From: Artemisia argyi
Taxonomy: Eukaryota; Streptophyta; Magnoliopsida; Asterales; Asteraceae
Length of the DNA: 64,000 nucleotides
Direction: 5' to 3'
Assembly: GCA_030686995.1 (NCBI GenBank)
Contig: CM060692.1
Location: forward strand, 10,831,465-10,895,464
Shown here: positions 34,305 through 44,906 of the stretch, piece after piece
Position numbering within the stretch: position 1 is the stretch's first letter
How the letters are laid out: each line of letters starts with the position of its first letter
Position numbers and translations under genes: made by a program
Notes under the pieces: model-generated
What the model saw: only the letters and a program-made list of their open reading frames with translations
Told to the model about the DNA's origin: nothing
The model's database searches: none

Positions 34305-34615
34305 AACACTTATCTCTTTGTTTTTGTTAAAGTTTGTACAATGCATGTGCTGCTTGTTATTCTGCTGCTTGTTAATGAGTATATGTTTGAGATATAATGT
34401 ACTATGCTGCTCATTGATTTTCTAACTCTACTGCTAGTACATATGTTGGTTGCTTTGTGGTGTTTGGTCTAACATTTTGCAGACATACGAATGGTGATTT
34501 GCAAGAAATTGAAACAAGAAAGATCTTATCCTTCATTCATTCAACAAGTACAAAGATCAAACATCAAAAGACAAAATACAAAAGCAGACATCATAACCTA
34601 ACACCTACATCTTCA
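34305..34615 (+). other. Spacer after pol with CTGCTGCT motifs
   Basis: No ORF. It contains several TGCTGCTTGTTA and CTACTGCTAGTA sites like those of the LTR and the other ORFs. It may carry the 3' end of the antisense transcript. Confidence 0.5.
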
Positions 34616-35113
34616 TCACTTCCTAGGGCATGGAAGCCCAAGCACAACCTCCCTATCCTTTGGGAGAGGAGGGTTTTGTCTTGATGGTCCAAGAGAAAGA
34701 CCAGGTGATGGTTGTGGCCTCGACCTTGAAGATTGTGGCCTCTCAGGAGTGGCAGGTGGATTGGTTGGTGGTTCTTCCTCATCTTCATCTGATGATGTAT
34801 AGATGAAGGGAGATTGATAATGATGCACTGGAGGAGGTGGTTGCACAGGGATCCAAGCTTGGTCATCTGATGATTCTGATGATGCTGGAGCCTCAGGGGA
34901 CATAGGTTGCTTACCTCTTGAGGTGCTTGGAGTTTGATTCAGGTTGAGAAGATCTTTAAACACAGGAAGATCATGCTTCCTCTTGCGTGCTTGTTCTTTT
35001 GTTCTACAACCAAATCGTGGAGGACGAAAAGGTGGAACATAGGGTTCCATTGGGGATTCATCCTCTGATGATGAATCGGATGAGATATTGATTATTTCGG
35101 GTGTTGATTTCAT
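34616..35113 (-). CDS. Antisense ORF of the copia element, 165 aa
   Basis: An uninterrupted minus-strand frame from ATG (35111-35113) to TGA (34616-34618), in the gap between pol and the 3' ORF, so it does not overlap a sense gene. The N-terminus EIINISSDSSSEDE looks like a SUMO-interacting motif (hydrophobic core then Ser/acidic residues). A basic RTKEQARKRKHD could be a nuclear signal. The rest is Pro/Ser-rich and acidic. A minus-strand CCCTATAAAACC lies about 105 bp upstream of the ATG. It has no recognised domain. Antisense ORFs are known in some plant gypsy elements (for example Grande1) and in HTLV-1. The parallel and the nuclear role are inference. Confidence 0.6.
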   Translation of the reverse strand: MKSTPEIINISSDSSSEDESPMEPYVPPFRPPRFGCRTKEQARKRKHDLPVFKDLLNLNQTPSTSRGKQPMSPEAPASSESSDDQAWIPVQPPPPVHHYQSPFIYTSSDEDEEEPPTNPPATPERPQSSRSRPQPSPGLSLGPSRQNPPLPKDREVVLGLPCPRK

Positions 35114-35216
35114 TGTGTGGTGATTTGATTGTAAAGATGGATAGTATTGATTGTGAGTGTGGCATTTTTAAAAGAGATTGGGGTTTGATTGCATAATTTG
35201 GGGAAAAGATCTCGCC

Positions 35217-35228
35217 GGTTTTATAGGG
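35217..35228 (-). promoter_or_regulatory. Minus-strand TATA box for the antisense ORF
   Basis: The forward strand reads GGTTTTATAGGG, i.e. CCCTATAAAACC on the minus strand. A start site about 30 bp downstream would give a leader of roughly 75 nt before the ATG at 35113. Confidence 0.5.
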
Positions 35229-35530
35229 ATTACGGAGTGATATGTGCATTAATTGTTATGTATTGTTGACCAAGGTCTATAGTCAACTATGCTGCTGGCT
35301 TCAGTTCACTCTGCTGCTAGTTCTATCACTCTGCTGCTAGTTGTGAGTGACACGGTTCTGCTGCTATGGTTGTAAGTAAGAGGGTGTTATGTGTAACTTT
35401 CATCCATCAGTTTAAAACCTAATTGATCTTCATAATTGGTTTTCATATGTTCTCAATTGAAGTTATCACAAACCCTTACACCTAATCATTCCAATAATCA
35501 CAAATCCCCAAATTCTCTAAAACCAAATTC
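35229..35530 (+). other. Leader before the 3' ORF
   Basis: No ORF. It has four CTCTGCTGCTAGT-type sites at 35290-35370 and a polypyrimidine/A-rich stretch before the ATG at 35531. It may hold a splice acceptor for a subgenomic mRNA. Confidence 0.4.
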
Positions 35531-38500
35531 ATGGAGCTATCACGTATCTGGGTTGAGCAACACAACAGTGTGGTCGTTTTGAATGAAGAGTTAGTTCCTG
35601 AAGGTTTCACAGACATGGTAAAATTTTTGAATGCTACTTCTCTTAGGTATGCACTCACTGTGAACCCTACTATATATGTTTCCTACATCGAACAGTTTTG
35701 GTTTACAGCTAAAATCAAAACTATGAATGGGGAAAAACATGTCAGTGCTTTTGTAGATGGACAAAAGATTCGTGTAACTGAATCATCTATAAGGGAATCT
35801 CTTCTCTTGGATGATGAGACAGAGACCACTTGTCTTGAAAATGATGCTATTTTTGCTGGTTTAAAAGAGTTGGGATATGAGGGGAAACATAAAAATTTAA
35901 AATTTCAAAAAGCTCTCCTCTGTCCTTAATACAAGTTTTTGGTACATCTATTCCTTCATTGTTTGAGTCCTAAAACATCTGGGTGGCATGAGTTCAGTAC
36001 TACCATTGCTTCCGCAATGATATGTCTGTGCAAAGGTCAACCGTTTAATTTTTCAAAAATGATATTGGCTGGGTTGTTTAAAGGTGTTGAAGATGGTTCT
36101 TATTTGCTATATCCAATATTTCTTCAGATCTTTATTGAAAAACAAATTTCTAAAACAAGAACCCATGTTGCTGAATATGATGCTCCAAAATTGGCTTCAA
36201 GAACTTTTACCTTTTTGATTAAGCATGGCAAAGGTTTTTCTGGTGCACATACAAATCTTACTTCTTTCATGGAACAAATTGTGCACAACAACCAGGGTGA
36301 AGGATCAGGAAATCCCACTGATTCCCATCACACACCCAATGTTACTACATCTGTTACACAACCTACAAAACAATATTCACGTAGGAATACCAAAAAGAAC
36401 ACTAATCTACCTCAGGATAGTGTTAGTATGGCTGTACCAGATGAGGCTGTCCTAGGTGATGGAGAGGACATGTTGGCAAGGGCTGTCACTACTGCTTCTA
36501 GCTTAGCAGCAGAGCAGGATAGTGATAACATCATTAAGTCCCAAACCAAGGCAACATCTAGAGAAAAGGATTCTTATGAGTCTGCTTCTCAGGATGGTAA
36601 CCCTAGCCAAATGGAAAACATAGGGGGCTCAGATGATCAAACTAGGTTTGATACTGAGTTTTTGTCCCCCGATTCACCTCTCGGACCAGGTCACACAGGT
36701 CGAAGTGATGAGGACAGGCCAGTGACTCATGAATTGACGGATCCACTTGTACATGATGACAATGTCAGTGATTCACCTCTCGGACCAGGTAATACAGGTC
36801 GAAGTGATGAGACTACAATGCAACTTATAAAAGAATTGACGGCTACTTGTACCGCTTTGGGGTTGAAATGTGAGTCTTTGGAAGAGAAGGTTCTTAATCT
36901 ATCTGATGTTGTTGCTGGTCAAGCCAAGGTCATCATCAAAATGAGAAAACAGATTAAGAGCTTCAAGAAATCAAGATCTTCAACCTCCTTGAAAAGATTG
37001 AAGAAAGTGGGGACTAATCAGGTTGTAAGTTCTTCTGAACCATCTACTCATTTGGAAGAGGATGCTTCCAAACAGGGGAGGAATATTATGGATTCAGGGG
37101 AGGTAAATTTTGAAAAAGCTGATAATGTTCAAGATATGGATGCTGGAATAGTTTCAGGGGAGGTTCCAGTGATTGAAGAAATGGATGTGGATAGTCCTCA
37201 GAATGATGAAGACGTTGTGGTTGCTGATAAGTCTGGGAATGAAGTTGTTATGGAAAAGGTGGTTGCTGCACAAGAAAAGGTGGTAGATACTCTTAAAACA
37301 TTGGAGTCTGAGCAACTAGTGAAGGCAACAGGGCTGATGGGTAATGTGTTAAAGACTTTGGAAGATTCAGTGGAAAATGCTGCTATTGCTGACTCTACTG
37401 CTGTTCATAATTCTGCTGCTAAGAATTTTGATGGTTCTGCTGCTAGTGGAATAGTGAATACTGCTGAAGTACAAGAATCTACTGCTGGATCTATGGACAA
37501 TGCTGCTGCAGAGGCAATGGTTTTGCTAAGTAAGAAGACTACTGCTGACTCCCATATACCACAGTTACCAACTCAATCATTATCACAACCTATCACAACA
37601 ACTAACACAACATCAGCAACAAGAAAACCTCAAAAAGGAATAACAATAAGAGAACCTGCTGCTACTCAAAAGAAGACAATCACATCATCTTCTACAGATA
37701 AGGGTAAAGGCAAGCAAGTTGATATTCAGAGGTGGATGTATAAAGGCATTGATTTTACTGATGTACCTTTTGATTCTTGGCCTAAGCCATTGCAAGTTGA
37801 ACATGATGAAGCTGCTGCTATTAAAGCACAAGAGTTGATTAACTTGGAAGATCAAAAGCTGGCTGAGAAGGAGGCTGAAGGCTTAAAGAATTATGATGAA
37901 TGGGTAGATGAAAAGATCAGAAATGCTGCTGATATTGAACTAAACAAGCTAATCAAGATTGAAGATAATGAAGTTCCAACTTTTAATGTGCAATCTTGGT
38001 TTAGTGACTTTACTTCTAAGAAGAGAAAAGAAAATGCTGCTGCTAGAAGTAAGATAAAGATATTTAAAGGTCCAACAGTTAAACAGCAAAGGAAAGAATA
38101 TGAAAGGTATCTAAAGAATATGGGTGGATGGACATTGGTGCAGTTGAAAGCTTATTCTGACAAAGAAGTTTTTGATTTGTATCAACAAACAAAGAAGAGA
38201 ACAGATACTTTTTATACTATGGGTTGTGCTGAGGATTTGGAACAAATTGCTCAGATGAACAAGAAGTTGGTGCCTGAAAAGATAGCTGAAGCAGTGCAAA
38301 TTCAAGAAGCTAATGTTGTTGAAAAGCTTGAAAGTGATGCAGCAAAGACTACTTCTTCTGTGCAAGGTGATAAAAGAAAAGGTGTTGTTCAAAAATCAGT
38401 TGCAAAGAAGAAAAGAAAGATTGGAGAAGGAAGCAGTTCTATGCCAGAAGGAGATATGTTTCAACATGATCTTGATCACATTCCTTCTGAGCATCTTAAA

Positions 38501-39160
38501 GAAAAATTGAAGGTGTATACTGTGGTTGGCAAAATGGAAGATCCTGAAGTTGTTGATGCTAAACCATTAGGAGTCAAATATCCCATTGTCAAAGTAACTA
38601 CAGGGTATGATACTAATATTGGAACATTTCATGATGTCCAGAGATCTGATGGTAAGTCTCACAGATTTCTCAGATTTCAACAAATGCTACATTACTTTGA
38701 TAGAGAGGATGTTGAAGACTTGTGGAAGTTATACAAGGCAAAGTTTGGAGCTAAGAAATTTGATGGTAAAAAGTATGAGATAGATCAAATTGATCATGTC
38801 TTAACTTCTTCTGATAATGTTTTGTGGAGAGCTCTTAAACTTATGTTTGAACCTTCAATGGATGATTCTGAATGGACAGAGATAGCTGATTACAAGGTAA
38901 AAAGATGGAGACTTTTTCAGGATTCTGGAGTTCATATGTTAACTATTGGACCAATTACCTTGTATATGCTAGCTGAAATGGATTATCCAGTGGTAAGATA
39001 CTGGAAAATTATCAATCAGATGATTAATAGTGATAGACCACTTAAGCTGCAGAAAGACTATGATTCTGATGATCAAGCATTCAATTTGCTGACAAAGTAT
39101 AAGAAGATATTTGATCAGATGAATTCTCAAGGGCTGAAGTGTTTGGAAGCATCCTCCTAG
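35531..39160 (+). pseudogene. Long 3' ORF of the copia element, one in-frame stop
   Basis: From ATG at 35531 the frame covers about 1209 codons with a single TAA at 35927-35929; the second part (35939-39160) stays in the same frame. The first 250 residues look globular (LNATSLRYALTVNPTIYVSY, GWHEFSTTIASAMICLCKGQ). The middle is acidic with a duplicated SDSPLGPG.TGRSDE block, a coiled coil and Ala-rich stretches. The C-terminus has a second ordered region (HDVQRSDGKSHRFLRFQQML, MLTIGPITLYMLAEMDYPVV). I recall related ORFs downstream of pol in Asteraceae copia elements. It sits where Sireviruses have an envelope-like gene, but no signal peptide or clear membrane anchor is visible, so an envelope role is unsupported. 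Confidence 0.75.
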
Positions 39161-39213
39161 TGATACTTTGAGCTTTGAAGAAACTTGAATATTTAGAAAT
39201 AAATATTAAGTTT

Positions 39214-39222
39214 AGGGGAGGA
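39214..39222 (+). promoter_or_regulatory. Polypurine tract of the copia element
   Basis: AGGGGAGGA immediately before the 3' LTR, the expected primer for plus-strand DNA synthesis. Confidence 0.85.
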
Positions 39223-39223
39223 T

Positions 39224-39698
39224 TGTTAGGTTTTGACCAAGTGACACTGCTGCTATGTGACTCTGCTGCTGAGTAATACTGCTGCTACAATAAAACTGCT
39301 GCTGGTATTAATGACGCTGCTGCTGAAGACAATCTGCTGCTTGGTGAAACTACTGCTGAAAGGATTAACATTGTATACGATAGGATAATTATAGAATAGA
39401 TTCTGTGTATAGTATATCTATTTAGATTATTCTTATCTTGTAGAGAAAGGTATTGTAAACCTAGTAGGACTCCTTGGCCTATAAAAGGAGGATCCTAGGG
39501 TTAGTTTATGTACGTATTATTGTTCACTTCAAGGTTGTAAAACCCTAGCATTGTTGAGTGCTCGTATTAATAATATTGAAGTGTTGAAAGAGAATCATTA
39601 TTCTTCTTAAGTTAAGCTTTTATATTCCGCATATTAGCTTAAGTGTTTGTTTAAGTTAACTTCTATATAAGATCGTATAAGCTCAACTGGGATCAACA
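39224..39698 (+). repeat. 3' LTR of the copia element
   Basis: 475 bp, identical to the 5' LTR except A for G at 39228 and G for T at 39316. It is followed by the target duplication GTTCC (39699-39703). Confidence 0.95.
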
Positions 39699-39703
39699 GT
39701 TCC

Positions 39704-41026
39704 TTTTGTGATTTTAGGTACTTTGGGAGTGAAATCTGGAAAAGGAAGCAATTCGGACGTTTTTGGAGCATAAAAGTGAAGAAAACGCCAAAGACTTAAT
39801 TTTCCATGCTGGAAACAGTGTATGACGGCGTCAAGAAGGAAATCCTGACGGCGTCAAGAGTAAAAACCATGACGACCCAGAAGAAACCTGAAGGCGTCAC
39901 AAGTAGAGCGTCAAGAGTTAATTGTGTGACGGCCTGCAAAAGGGGACTACATGACGGCGTCAGATCCAGATCTAGGCAGTCCGAGTAATTATTGGGCGGC
40001 GAGATGACGGCGTCAGACATTTGTTCTTGACGCCGTCACCTCCTAAAATCTACATATAGTTTTCTAATTTTCATTCATTGGGAGGAACTTGTGTGGAGAA
40101 ACCCTAGGGCCGAACCTTGTACGTATTTTACAGCTTTTTCAAGGGTTTTCAGCCCTTGAATCCTTACATGTGCTATTGAGATAAATCTTCTCTTAATTCA
40201 ATCAATATGTCTATGTGTTGGTTGTCTATATCTTGTGCTTGTCTTGATTTCAACATGCTAGGCTAGATCTATCTTGTGTTTGCTTAGATCTAATGAAACC
40301 TGGATGTTAAATATGTGTTGATTACTTGTTTATGGTTGTATTGGATGAATGATTTCAATGTTAGGCTTAAGAAAACTGGCAGATCTCCATTTGGTAACAT
40401 GCTTGAACGTCTTAGGAAACATGAACCGATGTGTACTAGGTTTTATTGGTTGTATTTAATGCATGAGTAAATTCTAATGATCCCATGTTAGGAGCTTCTT
40501 AGCCGGCTCGACATAGGAGTGAAGTAGGCACTCATAGGATTGGGGAAGTAAGTACGCCACCCCATGAATGGTATTAAGGAATACAATCCGTCATCCACGC
40601 AACTATAACAAGTAATTAACGTGTAAAAGATATCTAGGGAGTAGTGAAATCTAAGTAAACACATTTCTCCCATATATTTCTTCACAACCTTAGTTTAATA
40701 TAGTTTATTTTCATTTTTAGTATTTTATTTTGATTGCATCTTAGTATTGGGTTAGTTGACTAGCAACTAATTCCGCCCAACTCCTTCAAACCCGAGATTT
40801 TAATTTGCTTTCTAAAAAACATAAAAATACAAAAAGAATCATCCCTCATCTCTAGACCTAGTCTTTAGGTTTTCTAATCCTAGCGACACTATTCCTAGCT
40901 GAACGATCAATCCCCCGGTACTTGTCATTATACTATACTACATCGATCAGGTACACTGCCTGGTGGGGGTTGTAAGCTTCTCGAGATCCCTCGAGAGGTA
41001 AAGCCTGGTGCGATTCCCACGTATCA
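39704..41026. mobile_element. Solo LTR of a second retrotransposon, right 1323 bp
   Basis: It ends CACGTATCA directly before the target duplication CCAAC (41027-41031), which matches 27387-27391. With the left 87 bp it forms a 1410-bp TG...CA LTR without internal domains, left by recombination between two LTRs. The promoter-like part has five TGACGGCGTCA palindromes (39823-40038), then GGAGAAACCCTAGGGCCG and a TC-rich stretch like a transcribed leader. Which family it belonged to cannot be told, but the size suits gypsy. Confidence 0.85.
39823..40038. promoter_or_regulatory. Cluster of TGACGGCGTCA sites in the solo LTR
   Basis: Four exact TGACGGCGTCA (39823, 39846, 39952, 40005) and one TGACGCCGTCA (40028, the reverse complement), with partial TGACG or CGTCA sites between. 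TGACG is the core bound by plant TGA-type bZIP factors (as-1 element), and each site has it on both strands. The enhancer role is inference. Confidence 0.6.
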
Positions 41027-42943
41027 CCAACCCACTAATAAAAACTGCGTCTCTACTAACCGCTCCCCCAAGAAGCTTCACACCCACTGATGGCCTTCAA
41101 ATATCAATAGGGAATAAACCATCACGAAGCTTCTTACCATTACACGAGGGCCAAAATATCTCTGTTTTCTTGATATTAAGTTCAAGACCCAAACCTGGTC
41201 CATTTGCCATTATAATGTCTAACACCCTGGCTACCTCTTCTGCATCTCCAATAACGGTCCCATTGTCAAGATACCAAGCATGAAGAAGAAGCTTACAATT
41301 TTCCCTGATCTTATGTACTAGCGGGTGCAATACAAGAGCAAAAAGAAGATCTCCCAACGTGTCACCTTGTTGCACCCCAGTGGTAGACCAGATATGTGTG
41401 TCTCCTATATACAACCTCGCTGCCTACCCCTATAAGAAATCCACCCATAAAGAAATAGAGGGGCACCTCACCCTAACCTCGTGGAGTAGTGCTAATCTAT
41501 CCACAAGGTTAAATGCATTCGAGAAGTCCACTGTAAGCATAGCAAGAGACCCATCATCGTGATATTCACTCAACACCCTATTGGCGCTATGTAAAACAGC
41601 CTCAGCGCCACCCGACACTCCGACCCCAAACTGAAAATCATTGAGGTACTTGGCCATTTCTTTACCCACACCTTTCATAGTAACTTTGGAAACCAAACGT
41701 TGCCATATAGTGCCTATTGCAATAGGCCGAATCCCGTTATCTGGTTTAAGGAGTGGCATGAGAGGAGCAGATGCAACAAACTCCGCTAAAACAGGTGGAC
41801 ACCTTCCCGCTAACCATAAATTTACGACTGAAGAGATTTCCTTTAAGAGATCTGCGGAGGTATCAAACTCCTCTCCACATAAACCATCTAAAATATGTTG
41901 AGCCCTCAACCCATCTCTTCCACATGAAGTACCTTTAGGGAATGATTTGATACAACCAAAGACACTATCAACTTCCGCTACAAGGGGAGGCTCAGAAAAT
42001 GTGTTGCTCGCCCTGGATGGGGGTTGCTTGTAAGGATGCTTAGCCTCCAAGACTTTAATGGTATCATCACAATATGGAGCCACCCCGGAGGAGGATAGAA
42101 CTTTCACTGCTGCCGTAAAATGCCCATATGCAACCTTGCGAAGACATTGTCTGATGTTGGTGTTACTCCTTTTTCCCTCTTCCAAAAAATCATCCCCACC
42201 CTGACCCGAGGGCCCCAACCCAGAACCATCTAACATAATTTTAATTAGCGTTTTAATACCATCATCTCCCCCCCCCATGTAGCCAGAGACTTCAATATAG
42301 AACTTTGTTGCAAGGATTTTCTATTCCCAGATCTACGTTCTTGTCTATTCTTGGGCCTTCATACCTACAATGTACAACGTGGAAAGAGTAACAGCCTAAC
42401 CTATGCATCAACAGAGCCGGGCTGGGCAACCACCTTGTAAAGAACTGTTTTCAATGCTTGAGAGAAGGCGAGACGACAACCATGAGGTATAGATTTGACT
42501 GTAATGATAGGCACTTTAAAAACACGATCAAGAAGATCAGCATCCAAAACCAACCCCTCGGTACCTTTTGTCTCGGACTCCTTAATACTCGGTTTGGAAA
42601 TGCCCACGATGTATCCACTCATGTCGTCGGACCCTTTAGAAAAACGGACAAGACCATCCGGGTGATGACAAGCGCGACTCAAAGCATGTAGAGTCATACA
42701 GTTCCCACATAACCATTGGTCAAATGCCTTCAAAGTTTCCGTCAATGCCATAAATAATCCACGATCCATAGAAATTGCCTCACGTAAGAAACATTTGCGT
42801 TCATCGGTCGAAAGGTGTAAACTCTTGAGATGAGAAATTAAACGAGCAATCCCTTTATTACCCACTTCACCATCCAGGCAACAATGAAATCCCCGAAGCG
42901 GACACGGCCAAATTCCTTCCGAAGAGGTAGAGGAGGGTGCCAT
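41027..42943 (-). pseudogene. RT pseudogene, 5' half (zinc finger, RT palm)
   Basis: The ATG at 42943 opens an N-terminus with a C2H2-like finger (CPLRGFHCC then HLKSLH), broken at TAG near 42401. Further stops and a frameshift at the G9 run (about 42270) follow. The RT domain continues in 42278-41430 (LTVDFSNAFNLVDR, motif A; DNGIRPIAIGTIW) and 41414-41097 (GVQQGDTLGDLLFAL, motif B). The catalytic box reads YLDN instead of YLDD (41262-41267), so this copy is catalytically dead. It joins the 3' half exactly across the CCAAC duplication (FISGL then AMRRAA). The gene type is non-LTR, with an architecture like R2. Confidence 0.75.
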
Positions 42944-44504
42944 TTTGGTCGAACAATTTTACTTATGGTAATTTGGAAATAAAAGGTTGGTTTTTGTGTT
43001 AAAGGATTTACAAGAATTGGATTTTGAGTGTAGGGTTTTGCAAGGTTTTAAGTTAAATAGGAAAGGAAGAATAAAAGTTGTAAAATTTTCTTTGGGGCAT
43101 TTTGTCAAACACGTTGTGGGCACTAATGGTTTAGTAAAAATTTGAGCACTTTTTCATTTGTTAATTGAGAATAAAATAATGGAATGTAGTTTTTCTTGGA
43201 TTGTTGGAATAAAATAAAGGAGATTCACCATTGGCGCCTTACATTTTTATAAAAATGGGTGTTTTGGTATTGAGGGAAGAAATACAATATATAACATCAT
43301 TACATGTCGTATATGCATGGGAATGTAATGCATTGTATAACAAAGAATGGTATATGTATCGCATCATTTCATCAATAAGCTACACTAAGGCTCCATCTAC
43401 TTGATTCATGATTTTAGCGTGGAACAAAAAAAGAAGAATGTCGAATCTTGAAGAATTCCATGCTTGAGCTGCATCGATCGACTTCGGTGACCAGAGTTTT
43501 TTAGTAACGTGGTGGAAATTTGGGTGATATTCTACTACATAATTGAATATGAGTGTTTATGACTTACATTCCTATGCATAAACCTAATGTAAAATCAAAT
43601 TATAGTATAGTAATTGAATGTGCATCAATATGTTTCAGTTTAGATAGAAAAGAAGATTTATTTCGTAATGATTTTCAATTGCTATGTATCCTTCACACTC
43701 CTTTGAACGTTTTTGGTTGGTGTCGATCCTTTCAGTTGCTTAGTATTAAAACTCTATACATTAAAGAATCGTTTTTTAATTAGATGTAAATGAGGGTGTC
43801 GATCCTTTCAGTTTCTTTCAATAAATGCATTAATTTTAAAACTCATGTCATTGTGATTATAAGTAGCCACTATATTGTTGTTATGCTTTTGGGTGTAAGA
43901 ACCATTTTCAAAATTCTTGAACATATTGAACCATCTAAAAAAAACGAGATTAAGTGTCAACCTAACATAAAATATACATACCTCAAGTTTTAACTTTTGA
44001 TATATTGATCTAGAGGTTGGAATTGTTAATGAAGATTACATGGCGTTTGCTTAGATGAGTTAAGAGAATAATAATAATGACATTAATGTTTTAAGAGTAG
44101 TGATATTAATTTTTGTTTATTGACAAATTGTAAAGTAATGACATTAATTTTTGTTCAACAGAAATTGTAAAGCCAATACCCGAGTTTTGTAATCTTATGT
44201 CGTTGTGATTCCAATAGATCCATTAGTATAAACTGATGTATCAGTTTTGGTGTAAGATACAAAAGAAAAAAAGACCTAAGTTTTGGGTAGTATAAACATG
44301 TGTTTGAAATAACATGTTTTACATTACGATGAATAAAGTCACTCATGTATTTGATACATATATATTTCTTCAAAACAATTATATTTACAAAAACTTACTT
44401 AAAAAAAACTTCATTTATTTAGCCGAGTACCCCAATCAAAACTAAGCATAATAACTAAATACGCATAATCTTTGCGAAACCGAATATATTTTACGGTGAA
44501 CAAA
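42944..44504. other. Intergenic, AT-rich; 5' flank of the RT pseudogene
   Basis: No supported gene. Short frames at 43553-43993 have no family features. No terminal repeats or target duplication for the RT gene are recognisable here. Confidence 0.4.
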
Positions 44505-44535
44505 GCCCGTGCATCGCACGGGCCATGATGTCTCG
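44505..44535 (+). mobile_element. Helitron-like 3' terminus
   Basis: A hairpin GCCCGTGCATCGCACGGGC (44505-44523), then CATGATGT and CTCG before T. It is the same type of ending as at 21658. The 5' end is unknown. Confidence 0.35.
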
Positions 44536-44906
44536 TATTATTAATTTTAGTCTTTTTTGCCTAAACATATAGATACGTTTGACGTTTCTCTTGTATGGTG
44601 CTAAAAAAACCCCCTACTACATGCTATTTTTGTATGTGCAGGTGATAAGGACAAAGTCAAAGCAGTCATGATATAATTGTAGCATCGTTAGCGGGACAAC
44701 ACCCGTTATAATCCACCTCCAATGGAGGGTTTATGCATCCGACTCATTTGACCCATTTAGAGGTAAGTATCATTGGATTTGCATACTCTATGTTACAAAA
44801 ATGTTTGGTGTATTGGTTGGATATTGTAAATCATAGCAATAAATAAATTGGTTTTGTGAATTTAAACATGTATGCTTTAATATGAGTGATTACATTTAAA
44901 TAAATA
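44536..44906. other. Short intergenic stretch between Helitron-like ends
   Basis: Nothing recognisable beyond AT-rich DNA with a TGTGCAGGTGATAAGG splice-like site near 44640. Confidence 0.3.

Larger units (their letters stand above)
27479..39698 (+). mobile_element. Ty1/copia retrotransposon, 12,220 bp, with antisense and 3' ORFs
   Basis: Two 475-bp LTRs (27479-27953 and 39224-39698) start TGTT and end AACA, flanked by GTTCC on both sides (27474-27478 and 39699-39703). The order gag, protease, integrase, RT, RNase H defines copia. The great length, the large 3' ORF and the initiator-Met PBS fit the Sirevirus-like group. The LTRs differ at only two sites (27483/39228 and 27571/39316), so insertion is recent. 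Pol and the 3' ORF each carry one in-frame stop, so this copy is probably not autonomous. Confidence 0.95.

Noticed and set aside
35531..39160. Envelope gene
   Set aside because: Position fits an envelope-like ORF of Sireviruses, but no signal peptide, glycoprotein-like Cys pattern or membrane anchor is visible, so only an unknown 3' ORF is claimed.
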